A DNA stretch of 64,000 nt from Intestinibacter bartlettii (GTDB lineage: Bacteria; Bacillota; Clostridia; Peptostreptococcales; Peptostreptococcaceae), in the NCBI RefSeq assembly GCF_000154445.1, contig NZ_DS499564.1. One strand, written 5' to 3'. The notes beneath the pieces were generated by a model. That model had not been told where the DNA came from. It did not search any database and saw nothing but the letters and a program-made list of their open reading frames with translations. Position 1 is the first letter of the stretch. Every line of letters begins with the position of its first letter. Made by a program: the position numbers and the translations under genes. Shown in pieces: positions 34,102 to 44,007 of the stretch.

Positions 34102-34752
34102 ATGCAATATTCTATTTTAGATTCGTATAAGAAAGATATATTAGAAAATAAAACAATGACAACTAAATGTAAAAGAATATTAGAAACTAGCATTGACCTA
34201 TTCGCTAAAAATGGATATTCTAACACGTCAACTAGTGAAATAGCAAAAATTGCAGGGGTTGCTGAAGGTACAATTTTCAAACACTTTGGCACAAAAGAAA
34301 ATTTATTACTTTCTTCTATTATGCCATTTATATTTGAATACATTATTCCTGAGATGCTATTAGATATTGATGTTGAAGAAATAAAAGATATCTATCCAGA
34401 TTTTAAATCTTTTATACACGATATTATCTATAAACGATTTAGTTTTATGAGTGAAAATTATAAAGTAGCTCATATATTATTAGCAGAAGTACTTTACAGA
34501 GAAGAATTAAGAATACAAATTGTAGAAAGTTTAAAGTCCACTGTATTTGATAATTTCGATATTATATTAAACTATTTCAAATCAGAAAACATGATAAAAA
34601 ATATTTCTAATGAACTTATAATTAGAACTATTCTTACAAATATATGTGGATATGTCATGTTAAAGTATATTTTCAATCCTAATGGAAATTATGATGATGA
34701 CAAAGAACTAAAATATATAGAAGAATTAATCGTTAATGCTTTTAGTTTATAA
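34102..34752 (+). CDS. TetR/AcrR family transcriptional regulator
   Basis: A 216-residue one-component repressor. The N-terminal helix-turn-helix spans about residues 25-70 (NGYSNTSTSEIAKIAGVAEG then TIFKHFGTKENL), followed by an all-helical ligand domain. The gene lies 33 bases before the large activase-like gene in the same direction, and two TGAGTA palindromes sit at its promoter. It therefore probably represses itself and that gene. The ligand is unknown; an acyl-CoA or fatty acid would fit the neighbour but this is a guess. Start ATG follows AGGAGAAA. Confidence 0.92.
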   Translation: MQYSILDSYKKDILENKTMTTKCKRILETSIDLFAKNGYSNTSTSEIAKIAGVAEGTIFKHFGTKENLLLSSIMPFIFEYIIPEMLLDIDVEEIKDIYPDFKSFIHDIIYKRFSFMSENYKVAHILLAEVLYREELRIQIVESLKSTVFDNFDIILNYFKSENMIKNISNELIIRTILTNICGYVMLKYIFNPNGNYDDDKELKYIEELIVNAFSL

Positions 34753-34785
34753 TTACTTTGGGGCAATTTGAGGAGGTTTAATTTT

Positions 34786-37700
34786 ATGAAAAAAATATTT
34801 AATGTAGGTATAGACGTCGGTTCTACCACAGTTAAAATAGTAGTTTTAGATAAAGATAAAGTTATATTCAAAAAATATACAAGACATTTTTCAGATGTAA
34901 AAAAAGCTGTTAAAGAAGTCTTAACAGAAGTATATGAAAAACTTGGAGATATTAGAATCTCTACTGTAGTAACTGGTTCTGGGGGAATAGATATCTCTAA
35001 ATATTTAGGTTTAAAATTTGTACAAGAAGTAATCTCATCTACAAAAGCAATTGAAACCTTCAACCCAGAAACTGATGTTGTAATAGAACTTGGTGGTGAA
35101 GACGCAAAAATCACTTATTTAAGTGGTGGTATAGACCAAAGAATGAACGGTATATGTGCTGGGGGTACTGGCGCGTTTATAGATCAAATGGCCAGTTTAT
35201 TAAAAACAGATGCCGCTGGACTTAACGAAATGGCAAAAGATTATAAAGTAATCTATCCTATTGCATCTAGATGTGGTGTTTTTGCAAAAACAGATATTCA
35301 ACCACTTATAAATGATGGTGCAAGAAAATCTGACATAGCTATGAGTATATTTAATGCTGTTGTTGTTCAAACAGTCAGTGTTTTATCTTGTGGTAGAGCT
35401 ATTGAAGGTAATGTAGCATTTTTAGGCGGACCTTTATATTTCCTATCAGAACTTCGTACAGCATTTAAAAACGTATTAAATTTAAGTGATGAAAACATAA
35501 TATTCCCACAAGACGCTCAATTATATATCGCAATGGGTGCCTCTATATTAGCAAAAGACGAACCTGATGTTAACTTATCATATTTAATAAATAAAATAAA
35601 GAAAATCGAAGGTGTAAACTTATCTAATGCAGAAGGTTTAGAACCACTATTCAAAAATAAACAAGAACATGATGAATTCATAAACAGACACAACAAATCA
35701 CAAGTTCCTAAAAAAGATTTAAAAGATGTAAAAGGTAATTGCTTCTTAGGAATTGATGCCGGTTCTACAACTACAAAAGCCGCATTAATAGATGAAAATT
35801 GCAATTTAGTTTATACATATTATAGTAGTAATGAAGGTAGTCCGCTTCAAACATCTATAAACATAGTAAAAGATATTTATAACAAATTACCAAAAGACGT
35901 AAATATTGTTTCTTCTTGTGTTACAGGATATGGCGAAGCATTACTAAAAAAAGCATTAAAAATTGATTATGGCGAAATTGAAACAATGGCTCACTACAAA
36001 GCAGCTAAATATTTCGACCCAGAAGTAGATTTTATACTTGATATAGGCGGTCAAGATATGAAATGTCTACAAATTAAAAACGGTGTAATCGATAGTATTA
36101 TACTTAATGAAGCTTGTTCTTCTGGTTGTGGTTCATTCCTTGAAACTTTTGCAAAATCACTTTCTATGTCAATCGAAGACTTTGCAAAAGAAGGTACATT
36201 CTCACAAAATCCAGTTGATTTAGGTTCTAGATGTACAGTATTTATGAACTCTAGAGTTAAACAAGCTCAAAAAGAAGGTGCAACTGTTGCAGATATATCA
36301 GCAGGACTTTCTTACTCTGTTATAAAAAATGCCCTATTCAAAGTTATAAAAATAAGAGACTTAAATGAACTAGGTAAAAATATAGTTGTCCAAGGTGGTA
36401 CATTCTACAACGACTTAGTTTTAAGAAGTTTTGAAAAATTAATTGGAAGAAATGTAACTAGACCTGATATTTCAGGAATAATGGGTGCATTCGGTGCCGC
36501 TATAATTTGTAAAGAAAGATATTCAGAAGGTCACAAAACAGAATTTTTAAACTTAGAACAACTTGAAAATATAAAAGTAGATAGCACTGTTCAAAGATGT
36601 AAAGGTTGCTCAAACAAATGTCTACTTACTATAAATAAATTCTCAGAACATGAAATATTTGTATCAGGAAATAGATGTGAAAACGGAGCCGCTTTATATG
36701 GGGCAGAAAAACCTGACCCAAATAAAGAAAAACCTATCAACCTATTTGCTTACAAATACGATAGATTATTTAAACATTATAAACCTTTAAAACTTGAAGA
36801 TGCACCAAGAGGTGAAGTTGGTCTTCCAAGAGCTTTAAATATGTACGAAGATTATCCTTTCTGGTTTACTCTATTTACTAAATTAGGATTTAAAGTAACT
36901 TTATCAGGAAGATCTTCTAAAAAACTTTATGAAAGAGGTATGACTAGCATCGCCTCTGAAACAGTTTGTTACCCAGGTAAAATGGTTCATGGACATATCC
37001 AAAGTCTAATAGACAAGGGCGTTAAAACTATATTCTACCCTGCTGTAACACATGAATACAGAGAAGATAAAACTTCAGATAATCACTACAACTGCCCTGT
37101 TGTTATTTCTTACTCTGAAATAATTAAAAACAATGTTCCTGATTTAAAGAAAAAGAACATTAAATTTATAAATCCATTTATGACTTTAAATGATAAAGAA
37201 AACTTAAAAGACAGACTTTGCCAAGTATTCTCTTATTACTTTGCAGATTTAAATATATCAAAATCTGAAATAAGAGACGCTGTTGATGCTGCAAAAGAAG
37301 AAGAATTTGCATTCAAAGCAGATATAAGACGTGCTGGTGAAGAAGCTGTTGAAAAAATACAAAAAGAAAACTTAAAAGGTATAGTTTTAGCTGGTAGACC
37401 TTATCACCTTGACCCAGAAATCAACCATGGTATGCCAGAGCTAATTAACTCACTTGATATGGCAGTACTTACTGAAGATAGTATTTGTCATCTTGCTCAA
37501 GTTCAAAGACCTCTAAGAGTCGTTGACCAATGGGTATATCACTCTAGACTTTATAAAGCTGCTGAATTTGTAAAGAAATACGACAATATCGAACTTGTTC
37601 AACTTAACTCATTTGGTTGTGGTCTTGATGCTGTAACAACTGAGCAAGTACAAGAAATATTAGCTGAAAAATCAAAAATCTATACTGTAATTAAAATAGA

Positions 37701-39156
37701 TGAAGGTAACAACTTAGGTGCAGCCAAAATAAGACTTCGTTCTTTAAAAGCTGCAATGGCCGAAAGAGAAGCTAATCACATAAGTGTTAAAAATATAAAG
37801 GAACATAAAATAAATTATACTAAAAATGATAAATTTGATCCAAAACGTAAATTACTTGTTCCTCAAATGTCTCCTATCCACTTCCAATTCATCGAAAAAG
37901 CTGTGAATTTAAGTGGTTGGAATGTAGAAGTTCTTCAAGATACAAGCAGAGAAATAATCGAAGAAGGGCTTAGATATGTAAACAACGATGCTTGTTATCC
38001 TGCTATAATCGTTATCGGCCAATTAATCAGTGCTCTTAAATCAGGTAAATACGATTTAAACAATGTATCTGTTGGTATAACTCAAACTGGTGGTGGTTGT
38101 AGAGCGACTAACTACATAGGTTTCTTACGTAAAGCTATGTATGAATCAGGATTTAAAGATGTTCCAGTTGTATCTTTAAGTGCCCAAGGTATAGAAGATA
38201 ATGGACTTAAAGAAAATGTATCTCTATCTCTTATAAATAGAGGCTTTATGGCTGTAGTTTACGGTGATTTATTTATGAAAGTTCTATACAGAACTAGACC
38301 TTACGAAAAAGTTAAAGGAAGTGCAAATGCATTATACGAAAAATGGGTTAAAATTTGTATGGACTCACTTGAAAATGCCAAACTATCTACATTCAGTAAA
38401 AATATTAAAAATATAATTAGAGATTTTGATAATCTAGAACTTTTAGACATCAAAAAACCTCGTGTTGGTCTTGTTGGAGAAATATTAGTTAAATTCCACC
38501 CAACTGCTAATAATAATATCGTTGATGTACTTGAAAGAGAAGGCGCAGAAGCTGTAATGCCTGAAATGGCTAACTTTTTCCTATACTCTGCTGTAAATGG
38601 AATCTATAAAAAAGACCATAAATTAGAAGGTACAACTAAAGGTAAATTTATGTGCAAATTCTTTATAGGTTTAGTAAGCTTCTATCAAAAAACTTATGTA
38701 AAAGAACTTAAAAATAGTAAGAGATTTAATGCTCCAGAAAAAATAATAGAATTATCTAAGAAAACCGAATCATTAGTTTCTGTTGGTAACCAAACAGGTG
38801 AGGGTTGGCTCCTTCCTGGTGAAATGATTGAATTAATCGAAAGTGGTGTTGAAAATATAGTTTGTATGCAACCATTTGGTTGTCTTCCAAACCACATAAT
38901 TGGTAAAGGTCCTATAAAAGAATTAAAAGCTAGATATCCAAAAGCTAATATAATTCCAATAGACTACGATCCATCTGCTAGTGAAGTTAACCAAATTAAC
39001 AGAATAAAACTTATGTTATCTAGAGCATTCAAAAATCTACATGATGATGAAGATAATACTTCAAAATTATCATCTAAACGTAAACAATTTACTGTTGATG
39101 ATATAAAATCAAACGAAGAAAAAACTTCAGAAGGCAAAAAAGCTGTAAATATGTAA
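34786..39156 (+). CDS. Acyl-CoA dehydratase activase-related protein, two ATPase modules plus DUF2229 and HgdB-like region
   Basis: A 1456-residue protein related to HgdC, the ATP-dependent activator of 2-hydroxyacyl-CoA dehydratases. Two BadF/BadG ATPase modules are fused: the first with NVGIDVGSTTVKIVVLD (residues 5-20) and GGEDAKI, NGICAGGTGAFID; the second with FLGIDAGSTTTKAALID near residue 320 and GGQDMKC, NEACSSGCGSFLE. Each has the Cys used in such activators for a bridging 4Fe-4S cluster. A DUF2229 part follows (VGLPRALNMYEDYPFWFTLF, SETVCYPGKMVHGH), then a C-terminal domain like dehydratase subunits (LVPQMSPIHFQFIE, GEGWLLPGEMIELIESG). Large fused proteins of this type are common in clostridia and have no proven reaction. 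Start ATG follows AGGAGG. Confidence 0.88.
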   Translation: MKKIFNVGIDVGSTTVKIVVLDKDKVIFKKYTRHFSDVKKAVKEVLTEVYEKLGDIRISTVVTGSGGIDISKYLGLKFVQEVISSTKAIETFNPETDVVIELGGEDAKITYLSGGIDQRMNGICAGGTGAFIDQMASLLKTDAAGLNEMAKDYKVIYPIASRCGVFAKTDIQPLINDGARKSDIAMSIFNAVVVQTVSVLSCGRAIEGNVAFLGGPLYFLSELRTAFKNVLNLSDENIIFPQDAQLYIAMGASILAKDEPDVNLSYLINKIKKIEGVNLSNAEGLEPLFKNKQEHDEFINRHNKSQVPKKDLKDVKGNCFLGIDAGSTTTKAALIDENCNLVYTYYSSNEGSPLQTSINIVKDIYNKLPKDVNIVSSCVTGYGEALLKKALKIDYGEIETMAHYKAAKYFDPEVDFILDIGGQDMKCLQIKNGVIDSIILNEACSSGCGSFLETFAKSLSMSIEDFAKEGTFSQNPVDLGSRCTVFMNSRVKQAQKEGATVADISAGLSYSVIKNALFKVIKIRDLNELGKNIVVQGGTFYNDLVLRSFEKLIGRNVTRPDISGIMGAFGAAIICKERYSEGHKTEFLNLEQLENIKVDSTVQRCKGCSNKCLLTINKFSEHEIFVSGNRCENGAALYGAEKPDPNKEKPINLFAYKYDRLFKHYKPLKLEDAPRGEVGLPRALNMYEDYPFWFTLFTKLGFKVTLSGRSSKKLYERGMTSIASETVCYPGKMVHGHIQSLIDKGVKTIFYPAVTHEYREDKTSDNHYNCPVVISYSEIIKNNVPDLKKKNIKFINPFMTLNDKENLKDRLCQVFSYYFADLNISKSEIRDAVDAAKEEEFAFKADIRRAGEEAVEKIQKENLKGIVLAGRPYHLDPEINHGMPELINSLDMAVLTEDSICHLAQVQRPLRVVDQWVYHSRLYKAAEFVKKYDNIELVQLNSFGCGLDAVTTEQVQEILAEKSKIYTVIKIDEGNNLGAAKIRLRSLKAAMAEREANHISVKNIKEHKINYTKNDKFDPKRKLLVPQMSPIHFQFIEKAVNLSGWNVEVLQDTSREIIEEGLRYVNNDACYPAIIVIGQLISALKSGKYDLNNVSVGITQTGGGCRATNYIGFLRKAMYESGFKDVPVVSLSAQGIEDNGLKENVSLSLINRGFMAVVYGDLFMKVLYRTRPYEKVKGSANALYEKWVKICMDSLENAKLSTFSKNIKNIIRDFDNLELLDIKKPRVGLVGEILVKFHPTANNNIVDVLEREGAEAVMPEMANFFLYSAVNGIYKKDHKLEGTTKGKFMCKFFIGLVSFYQKTYVKELKNSKRFNAPEKIIELSKKTESLVSVGNQTGEGWLLPGEMIELIESGVENIVCMQPFGCLPNHIIGKGPIKELKARYPKANIIPIDYDPSASEVNQINRIKLMLSRAFKNLHDDEDNTSKLSSKRKQFTVDDIKSNEEKTSEGKKAVNM

Positions 39157-39157
39157 G

Positions 39158-39196
39158 TAAAAAGGAGTTTGAAATTTAATTTCAAGCTCCTTTTAA
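39158..39196. terminator. Bidirectional terminator between convergent genes
   Basis: AAAAAGGAGTTTGAAAT and ATTTCAAGCTCCTTTT pair, with A- and T-runs on each side. Confidence 0.85.
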
Positions 39197-39204
39197 TTTA
39201 AAAT

Positions 39205-39675
39205 TTATTCACTTTGTAAATCAGCATATAATATGCTATCTTCTCTATTTAAATAAACATATCTAGTATTTGTTTTTTCATCATCTTCAGATTTTGACAA
39301 TACTTTTATAACATAATCATCTGTAGCTATATCAACTATTGCATCTTCATATTCTGAGTAAATTCTATTGATTAAGTTTCTAGCTTCTAATACTTCCCCA
39401 TCAAATAATTCTACGCTTTCTAAAGTCACATATTGTGATTTAAAGCTTCCTTCAAAAGACATACTAACAAAATATATTTTTTTACATTCAGTACACATAA
39501 CAACTAATTTTTCCATCTTGTATATAGATGCTTTTGTAACAGAATCAACATCATTTGTTTTTAATTCTGTTTCATTAACTTCTCTGAATAATACTTTATA
39601 CTCTTGTTTTTCTGAACATAAGCATATTTTTTGTCCAAAATCATCTTCATATAAATATTTATTTACAGTAACCAT
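39205..39675 (-). CDS. Hypothetical zinc-ribbon-like protein, paralogue A
   Basis: A 156-residue protein without a family I can name. It has the pattern of the next upstream gene: an N-terminal cysteine pair (KICLCSEKQEYKVLF), a second CxxC (MCTECKKIYFVSM), and C-terminal IVDIATDDYVIKVLSKSEDD followed by RYVYLNREDS. The spacing suggests one zinc bound by two cysteine pairs, though in this copy the first pair has lost its partner Cys-x2-Cys shape. It is probably a paralogue of the gene at 39781-40191, separated by a terminator. Start ATG follows GGCGGGG. Confidence 0.7.
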   Translation of the reverse strand: MVTVNKYLYEDDFGQKICLCSEKQEYKVLFREVNETELKTNDVDSVTKASIYKMEKLVVMCTECKKIYFVSMSFEGSFKSQYVTLESVELFDGEVLEARNLINRIYSEYEDAIVDIATDDYVIKVLSKSEDDEKTNTRYVYLNREDSILYADLQSE

Positions 39676-39706
39676 AAGTTTTGTCCCCGCCTTTTATAAA
39701 TTAGTC

Positions 39707-39737
39707 AAAAAATAAAGGCTTTAAAGCCTTTATTTTC
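39707..39737. terminator. Perfect palindromic terminator between the two paralogues
   Basis: AAATAAAGGCTTT and its exact reverse complement form a 26-base perfect palindrome at 39710-39735, with a T-run on either strand. Confidence 0.75.
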
Positions 39738-39780
39738 AATTATTATATTTTATTCTAAATCTACATATACGAAATCAAAA

Positions 39781-40191
39781 TTATTTTTCCATATAAACGT
39801 ATTCTGTATATTTTCCGTCTTTTACTTCTTTTTCATCAACTATTTTTGTAACAAAATCTTCAGATCTTATAGTAAATAAGGCTTCATAAGAACCATAATT
39901 ACGTTTTATATGTTCTCTTACTTGGCTGTTAGTCTCAGATATTTCTCTTACTTTTGATACTGTACGTTTTTGATCAGTGCCATTTTTTTTGTAACCCATG
40001 TCAAATCTGTACATTCTACCACATTTTGAGCATACTGCTATTACATCACTTGTAGAATCACATATATCTTCGTCTTTGCTTTCAGTCATTTCACTATGAT
40101 TGTATAATACTCTGAATTTTTTACATTCAGAACATTGACAAACTTTTTTGTCTAACTCTGCTGCTAAAATATATTTTGGTGTGTATAACAT
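39781..40191 (-). CDS. Hypothetical zinc-ribbon-like protein, paralogue B
   Basis: A 136-residue protein from the ATG at 40191, seven bases after GGTAGGA; an upstream ATG would add eleven residues but lacks a good site. It has two cysteine pairs, VCQCSECKKFRVLY and AVCSKCGRMYRFD, consistent with one zinc-ribbon, and the end EDFVTKIVDEKEV ... TEYVYMEK matches paralogue A. No membrane segments. Function unknown; the zinc-ribbon is inferred from cysteine spacing alone. Confidence 0.7.
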   Translation of the reverse strand: MLYTPKYILAAELDKKVCQCSECKKFRVLYNHSEMTESKDEDICDSTSDVIAVCSKCGRMYRFDMGYKKNGTDQKRTVSKVREISETNSQVREHIKRNYGSYEALFTIRSEDFVTKIVDEKEVKDGKYTEYVYMEK

Positions 40192-40434
40192 TATATATCC
40201 TACCCCTTTCCTTTTACCATCCATTTTTTATTATATATTCCCTAAAACATATAAATTTATGTATATGTAGGTTATTTAGGTTCATAAAAGTTGTTTCTTT
40301 ATTATTATAATTATATTCCATTTCAAAGCTTATATAACAACCTCTACTATGCTAACCTCTTTATAATATTGTATCACCATATTATGCAAATTACAGAGTT
40401 AATTTGAAATTTTTTCCATATTTTTTAAAATTCT

Positions 40435-42432
40435 TTATTTACAGTACTTTTCTTTTAAGTCTTTTAATTCATCTAACCATATACCTTGGCAAGCATCAGA
40501 TGCCATACGCCAGTCTCCTCTAGGTGATAAAGATACACTTCCTACTTTTACACCATCAGGCATACAAGAACGTTTGAATTGTTGTGTCCAGAATCTGTTG
40601 TAGAATATATCCATATTTTTAAGCAATTCTTGTTTATCTACAACTGGTTCTTTAACACCAATATTCTTTTCGTGCATAATTTTTGCATTTACATATAAAT
40701 CGAATATTTTCTTAGGTCCAAATCCATGTCTAAGCATGTAGTAAAGTATGAAGTCATGAACTACATATGAACCTATTTTATCTTCTGTTTTTTGTTTTAT
40801 TGTACCATCTTCATTTGGTGGTAATAACTCTGGACTTACCGGTGTATCACAAATATCTAGTAATACATCTTTTAATCCTTCATGATGCTCTGCATATGAC
40901 TCTAAGATTCCTCTTACTAATGTTTTTGGTATAGATGCATTAACTCCATACATACTCATTTGGTCACCATTATATGTGCACCAACCTAAAGCAAGTTCAG
41001 ATAAATCTCCTGTACCAACTACTAAGCTTCCTATTTTATTTGACACATCCATAAGAATTTGAGTTCTCTCTCTAGCTTGTACATTTTCAAATGTTACATC
41101 TAATTTAGATTTGTCATATCCGATATCTTTGTAATGTTGCTCACAAGCATCTTTTATATTTATTTCATAAGAAGTTACTTCTAATATTTCCATAAGACGT
41201 CTTGCATTGTTAAGTGTTCTGTCAGTAGTTCCATAACAAGGCATTGTTATAGCATGTATTCCTTTTTTATCATATCCATTGATGTTAAATGCCTCTACTG
41301 CAACAATTAATGCTAATGTACTATCAAGACCACCAGAAATACCTATAACTACACTTTCACAGTTTATTTTCTTTAATCTTCCCGCAAGGCCTGCTGCTTG
41401 TAATTTTAATATTTCAGTAGCACGTTCGTCTATATTATGTGGAACGAATGGAAGTATAGATATTTCTCTGTTTGATATAAATTCATCTGTAACAGGAGCA
41501 AAAGTTTCTATACAAACACGTTCATATTTTTGTTTATATACATTAGTCATAAATGATGTCGTTTTTGTTCTATCATTTTCACAATTTTCTATATCAATTT
41601 CTCCATAAGTAATTTCTATATCTTCTAAGAATTTACTTTCACCTACTATAGCCCCACAGTCTGCAATTAAGCTATGACCTGAGAATACAGTATCCGTCGT
41701 ACTTTCTCCTCTTGAAGCAGATGCATATACATATCCGCAGTTTGATGTAGCAGATTGCATTTTTATTAAATCTTCTCTGTATTTAGATTTACCTATAGTT
41801 TCGTTACTTGCTGATAAGTTAACTATTATATTAGCACCGTGTAAACAATGGTGTTTTGATGGTGGGATTGGTACCCAAACATCCTCACAAACCTCAGCAG
41901 AAACCACAGCACCAGTAAGAGTATCTTCTATTAATAAGTTTGGTGTAAATGGTACTGTCTTTCCATCTATAACAATTTGATCATCTACTCTATTTACTGA
42001 ACTTGCAAAATATCTTCCTTCATAAAACTCAGAATAATTTGGTATGAATGTCTTCGGCACTACCCCTATTATTTCTCCTTTATGTATTGCAACAGCACAG
42101 TTAAATAATTGATTGTCCTTTCTAATAGGCATACCTATAAAAATAAGTGGGCTATATTCTTTATTTGAAAGTTTTGCGAATCTTAACATTTCATCATAAG
42201 CTCTTTTTATTAAAGTATGTTGATTAAATAAATCATGACATGTATATCCAGTTACACAAAGCTCTGGGTATACAACTACTCTAGTTTGTCTTTTACCTAA
42301 TTTATTTTCTTCTATAACGTTATCAAGAAGTCTTAACATTTCATCCACGTTAAATTTTGGATTGGCAATTTTAACTTCATTTGGAATAAGTGTTGCTACT
42401 TCAACAATCCCATGATTTAATAAATTATTCAT
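40435..42432 (-). CDS. nadE: Glutamine-dependent NAD+ synthetase
   Basis: A 665-residue two-domain enzyme that amidates nicotinic acid adenine dinucleotide to NAD+. The N-terminal nitrilase-type glutaminase has the triad Glu57 (VVVYPELCVTGY), Lys127 (GVVPKTFIPNY) and Cys182 (SAEVCEDVW). The C-terminal synthetase has the ATP-binding P-loop GISGGLDSTLAL near residue 365 and GTGDLSELALGWCTYNGDQM. Both halves are complete, so it can use glutamine in place of free ammonia. It appears monocistronic. Confidence 0.97.
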   Translation of the reverse strand: MNNLLNHGIVEVATLIPNEVKIANPKFNVDEMLRLLDNVIEENKLGKRQTRVVVYPELCVTGYTCHDLFNQHTLIKRAYDEMLRFAKLSNKEYSPLIFIGMPIRKDNQLFNCAVAIHKGEIIGVVPKTFIPNYSEFYEGRYFASSVNRVDDQIVIDGKTVPFTPNLLIEDTLTGAVVSAEVCEDVWVPIPPSKHHCLHGANIIVNLSASNETIGKSKYREDLIKMQSATSNCGYVYASASRGESTTDTVFSGHSLIADCGAIVGESKFLEDIEITYGEIDIENCENDRTKTTSFMTNVYKQKYERVCIETFAPVTDEFISNREISILPFVPHNIDERATEILKLQAAGLAGRLKKINCESVVIGISGGLDSTLALIVAVEAFNINGYDKKGIHAITMPCYGTTDRTLNNARRLMEILEVTSYEINIKDACEQHYKDIGYDKSKLDVTFENVQARERTQILMDVSNKIGSLVVGTGDLSELALGWCTYNGDQMSMYGVNASIPKTLVRGILESYAEHHEGLKDVLLDICDTPVSPELLPPNEDGTIKQKTEDKIGSYVVHDFILYYMLRHGFGPKKIFDLYVNAKIMHEKNIGVKEPVVDKQELLKNMDIFYNRFWTQQFKRSCMPDGVKVGSVSLSPRGDWRMASDACQGIWLDELKDLKEKYCK

Positions 42433-42805
42433 AAATATATCTCCAATCTATGTCATTTGTAATTTTATAAATGTCTAATTAGACATTTTATATATACTAC
42501 CACGATATTTTATTTTATCACAAATCGATAATTTTTATAAAAAAATCTTTTTTCCAACTGTATTTTAATACATGGATTTTGCTGGTATATATTTAAAATC
42601 ACAAAAAGACGGTTACAGAGGTAAACTGTAACCGTCCCATATCATAGGTATATATTCAAAAATTTCTATATGAAATTTTCTAAACTAGTAAAATATTATA
42701 CATTATAAAAAAATCTTTATTCTAAAGACCTTTCACAAGGTAGATTTTTTTGAAATACATGTACGGAAATTATATTTATCCAGAATTTTAAATGTATATA
42801 ATTTC
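42433..42805. other. Intergenic region between nadE and butyrate kinase
   Basis: No gene is visible. It holds the buk terminator at 42603-42636, a small TAATTAGACATTT(T)A-like direct pair near the nadE start, and a weaker ACCTTTCACAAGGT hairpin at 42728-42741 with a T-run on the plus strand. Confidence 0.4.
42603..42636 (-). terminator. Terminator after butyrate kinase
   Basis: GACGGTTACAG and CTGTAACCGTC form a perfect 11-bp stem with a seven-base loop. Five T follow on the minus strand. Confidence 0.85.
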
Positions 42806-43900
42806 CTATGCATTATAAACTAATGCATTATAAACTAAAGCTTCTTCTTCGCCTTTTAATACACGAAGCCCGCCTTCTGCTAAAGCACTCATTTCATCTT
42901 CACCAGGATAAGCTATAACTTTTGCTATAAATTTAACTCTGTCTTCTATCATTTCTCTTACCATAGCAGAATATGCTATTCCACCTGTTAAGATTATTGC
43001 ATCTATCTCACCTTTTAATACAGTTGCATATGCCCCGATTTCTTTGCAGATTTGATAAATCATAGCTTCATGAACAAGTTTTGCTTTTTCATCGCCATCA
43101 TTTATTCTTGCTTCAACATCTCTTATATCATTAGTTCCAAGATAAGCAACTACTCCACCTTGGCCTTTGATTCTCTTAGCAATTTGGTCTTTTGTCATAT
43201 CATTTCCATAACAAGCTTTAAATAATGCTCCAACAGGAAGTCCTCCACTTCTTTCTGGTGAGAATGGGCCTTCTCCATCTAATCCATTAGTATTATCGAT
43301 TACTCTTCCTTTTTTATGAGCACCAACAGTAACTCCTCCACCCATATGTACTATTAAGAAGTTACAATCTTCGTATTTTTTACCCATATCTTGTGCAGCT
43401 CTTCTTCCTATAGCTTTTTGGTTTAAAGCATGGAAAATACTTTTTCTAGGCATTTCAGGCACACCTGATAATCTAGCTACATCTTCCATTTCATCAACAA
43501 CAACTGGGTCAACTATAAATGAAGGTATTTTTAATTCATCACCCATTTGTCTTGCTATTATACCACCAAGATTTGAAGCATGTTCCCCAGACACACCAAT
43601 TGTTAAGTCTTTTACCATAGCATCATTTACTGCATATGTTCCACCTTTTATAGGTTTTAAAAGTCCACCTCTACCAACGATTGCATCTAAATCACTTAAA
43701 TTTATTCCGGCTTCTTTTAGCACACTCTCAATTATATCTTTTCTAAAATCTAGTTGATCTGCTATTTTTTCAAACTTATCGATTTCTTCAGAAGAATGTC
43801 TAAGTGTTTTTTCTAAAATTTCTTCTTCATTTTCATAAACAGCTATCTTTGTAGAAGTTGAACCTGGATTTATAGCTAAAACTTTAAATAATTTTTCCAT
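42806..43900 (-). CDS. buk: Butyrate kinase
   Basis: A 364-residue ASKHA-fold kinase that makes ATP and a short-chain acid from an acyl phosphate. It shows the phosphate loop INPGSTSTKIAVYENEE at the N-terminus, VHMGGGVTVGAHKKGRVI with DNTNGLDGEGPFSPER, and the C-terminal ILTGGIAYSAM. The last ten residues are LVYNA repeated twice, encoded by an exact 15-bp tandem duplication at 42809-42838. That makes this copy slightly longer than usual. With ptb just upstream it finishes the acid-forming pathway; branched acids are likely substrates given the neighbouring genes. Confidence 0.95.
   Translation of the reverse strand: MEKLFKVLAINPGSTSTKIAVYENEEEILEKTLRHSSEEIDKFEKIADQLDFRKDIIESVLKEAGINLSDLDAIVGRGGLLKPIKGGTYAVNDAMVKDLTIGVSGEHASNLGGIIARQMGDELKIPSFIVDPVVVDEMEDVARLSGVPEMPRKSIFHALNQKAIGRRAAQDMGKKYEDCNFLIVHMGGGVTVGAHKKGRVIDNTNGLDGEGPFSPERSGGLPVGALFKACYGNDMTKDQIAKRIKGQGGVVAYLGTNDIRDVEARINDGDEKAKLVHEAMIYQICKEIGAYATVLKGEIDAIILTGGIAYSAMVREMIEDRVKFIAKVIAYPGEDEMSALAEGGLRVLKGEEEALVYNALVYNA
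42809..42838. repeat. 15-bp tandem duplication at the 3' end of buk
   Basis: TGCATTATAAACTAA occurs twice head to tail, in frame, adding LVYNA to the protein. Probably a recent slippage or duplication event. Confidence 0.9.
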
Positions 43901-44007
43901 ATTAATCCCCCTATTCCCTATAATTTTACTTTTTCCGTAATTAAAGTTTTTATTATAGATACTATTTTTTATTTTCTTTATAAATAACGTTTATATTTAA
44001 CTAATAA

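Noticed and set aside
42723..42750. ACCTTTCACAAGGT hairpin followed by seven T on the plus strand, resembling a terminator
   Set aside because: No plus-strand gene ends here; it may be the 3' end of an unseen RNA, but there is no other evidence.
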